The translations under genes were made by a program, and so were the position numbers. A DNA stretch of 64,000 nucleotides, taken from assembly GCF_019175285.1 (NCBI RefSeq), contig NC_056524.1, positions 148,790,197-148,854,196 of the forward strand. The letters run 5' to 3'. Shown in pieces: positions 62,343 to 64,000 of the stretch (position 1 is the stretch's first letter; each line of letters starts with the position of its first letter). The notes under the pieces were generated by a model. That model did not search any database. It had not been told where the DNA came from and saw only the letters and a list, made by a program, of their open reading frames with translations. Source of the stretch: Sceloporus undulatus (Eukaryota; Chordata; Lepidosauria; Squamata; Phrynosomatidae).

Positions 62343-64000
62343 CTAGGACAAAGAAAAAGGTATTTATTTTAACAAAAGAGGACACATCTGGGCCTGCAGT
62401 CCCCCCCCCCACATTTATTTTGTTATTGTAGGAATAGCAGAGTGGGTAGGACAAAATTAGTAGTTTCCATGTGCCAGACGGATGTATCAGGGCAGAGGCA
62501 TCTTTGACACATTTACTGGGAAGACTGGTTCAGCCTGCAAAAGCCCTTAAAGATCACCTGAAAACAACCTCAGTACTCATAACCAGGATTACAAACATCA
62601 GACAATAGAATTTTAAGTCTAGAAAGATCAACCATTATTTTTGGGTGCTTCAAAAAGGAAGGCTCTTAGTATTAACCACCATGGCAGCCCTAACTTTCTG
62701 CTGCATCTGGAAGTACAATCAGCCTTCCATATCCACAGATTTTGCTTCCAAGGATTCCACCATCTTCAGCTTGAAAATATCAAACCCCCCCCCCCCAAAA
62801 AAATCCAAAAAGCAAACTTTGATGTTGCCATTTTAATTTTTTAAAAATCTATTATACTATTAGATATATAGGGGCCTTGTGCATCCAGGTATTTTGGTAT
62901 CCATAGGGGGTCCTGGAACTAAACTTCAGAGGATACAAAGGGCCCACTGTAATAGCAAAGCATCTAAAGATAAGGGGCACAGTACTTTTTTGCATTACAT
63001 TCAGTCCAAGCACTGAAAGTGTGACCTAGAGTGTGACGAGTATTTATCCACTCGAACCAAACCCCAAGAGATACCAAGGGCCTACTATACACATACACAC
63101 ACACTAGCATGAATGTGATCAAAGGGAAACGAAAGTGCACTGAACTGGAAAGGTAAGGAGCCATGGTGAAAGAACTTAACCTTCAGAAATGCCATGGCAT
63201 ACCTCAGGATCCCACTTCCCCAAGAAGACAGGGGAGAAGCACTCTTCAGTATCTAAACCCATGGATACAGCATTACCAATCCAAAGTCCTGAACTTTAAA
63301 CAGAGATGAAAGAGCTAACGGGAAAACAATTTGGTGACAACATCATGTAGATTCCCTGTAATTAGTGAGTGAAAAATGAAGAGCAGTTCCATACTTAATA
63401 TCTAGCATGGAAAAAAACAACATTGCATAGTATTCTAATTACATCCCTCATATATAAAACCAGGTATCAATGTGAATGAAACATCTCTAGATAACAAAAG
63501 AAGTTACACATTTTGCAATTGCGTCTTAAAGGTTTTTATTAACTTGAATGAAGCTAGTTATACCTGTCGTAACTAGCCCTACTTGTAATAACCAACACAA
63601 GTAGGAGGCAGAATATTCTACACTACATTCATTACCTGAGCTCTGCCAAATCTCCAGATCCAGTATCTCCAATTTAACATGCAAGAACCAGAAATGGTAT
63701 TATCAGGATTGAAAACAGAAAATGAGAATCGTGATAGCACAGCACAGAACCTTCCAAGGCTGTGGAAGACATGCCAAAGGAAGGTTGGCCAGCTGTCTCC
63801 TTTGGTGGAAAGGTGAAAGCTATCTTAATTTCTAACAAGCATTTCAGGATACCCAGGATTGTTTTACCTTCCATATTTTGTAAGTTTTTTTGAATTCTCA
63901 TGCCTCCAAAAAACCAAACAATCCTTTCAGAAGCTATCTTGTAGTTAAATAAGCAGGGCTTCCCCCTACTCCTGCTGTTACATATTTCTCTCTATAATGG
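62343..64000 (-). other. PPP3CB intron (continues past the window)
   Basis: Contains a Tigger-like element and a second small end fragment at about 63045-63095. The next upstream exon (calmodulin-binding helix, ARVFSVL) was not found here. Confidence 0.5.
62714..62951. mobile_element. Tigger-like non-autonomous DNA transposon
   Basis: TACAATCAGCCTTCCATATC .. GGTATCCATAGGGGGTCCTG .. GATACAAAGGGCCCACTGTA, with a C run followed by an A run in the middle. Confidence 0.75.

Overview
The window is vertebrate nuclear DNA, almost certainly from a squamate reptile and most likely a lizard. Evidence for this is the spliced genes with GT-AG introns and the repeat set: CR1 and BovB/RTE LINE tails, Sauria-type tRNA SINEs, 5S-rRNA-derived SINEs, Penelope-like elements with a GIY-YIG endonuclease, and many palindromic DNA transposons. 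A species cannot be named from the sequence.

Three host genes are present. EIF3F (+) enters from the left and runs from its second coding exon (683) to its stop (8911); its first exon lies outside. Next is a repeat-rich intergenic stretch of about 9.6 kb. ANXA7 (+) follows, with an inferred noncoding first exon in a CpG-rich block near 18.55-18.72 kb, a start codon at 27720 and a stop at 49847. PPP3CB (-), the calcineurin A beta subunit, faces ANXA7 tail to tail. Its last coding exon is at 53928-54106, a 30-nt cassette exon at 58143-58172 and a third exon at 62245-62342; the rest of the gene lies beyond the right edge. The three products work in separate processes: translation initiation, calcium-dependent membrane binding, and calcium/calmodulin-dependent dephosphorylation.

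Introns and intergenic DNA are dominated by mobile elements. ANXA7 intron 2 (27.8-33.1 kb) holds a Ty3/gypsy chromovirus fossil with two LTRs, ATATG target duplications and an internal assembly gap, plus a solo LTR of the same family in the opposite orientation with CTGTA duplications. ANXA7 intron 3 (33.4-38.5 kb) holds a Penelope-like element that has received two insertions: a 632-bp solo LTR flanked by ACCGC and a TA-flanked DNA transposon. A roughly 230-bp palindromic MITE family occurs five times.

The most practically important oddity is that two adjacent ANXA7 exons (44913-45079 and 46413-46579) are each exactly 4 nt shorter than the family exon and cannot be read in one frame, while every other exon in the window is clean. 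Local assembly error is the likeliest cause. No wholly new biological system was recognised. The best unexplained structures are a chain of hairpins at 9.92-10.19 kb, a fold-back duplication at 43.4-43.6 kb and a tandem array just upstream of the ANXA7 CpG block.
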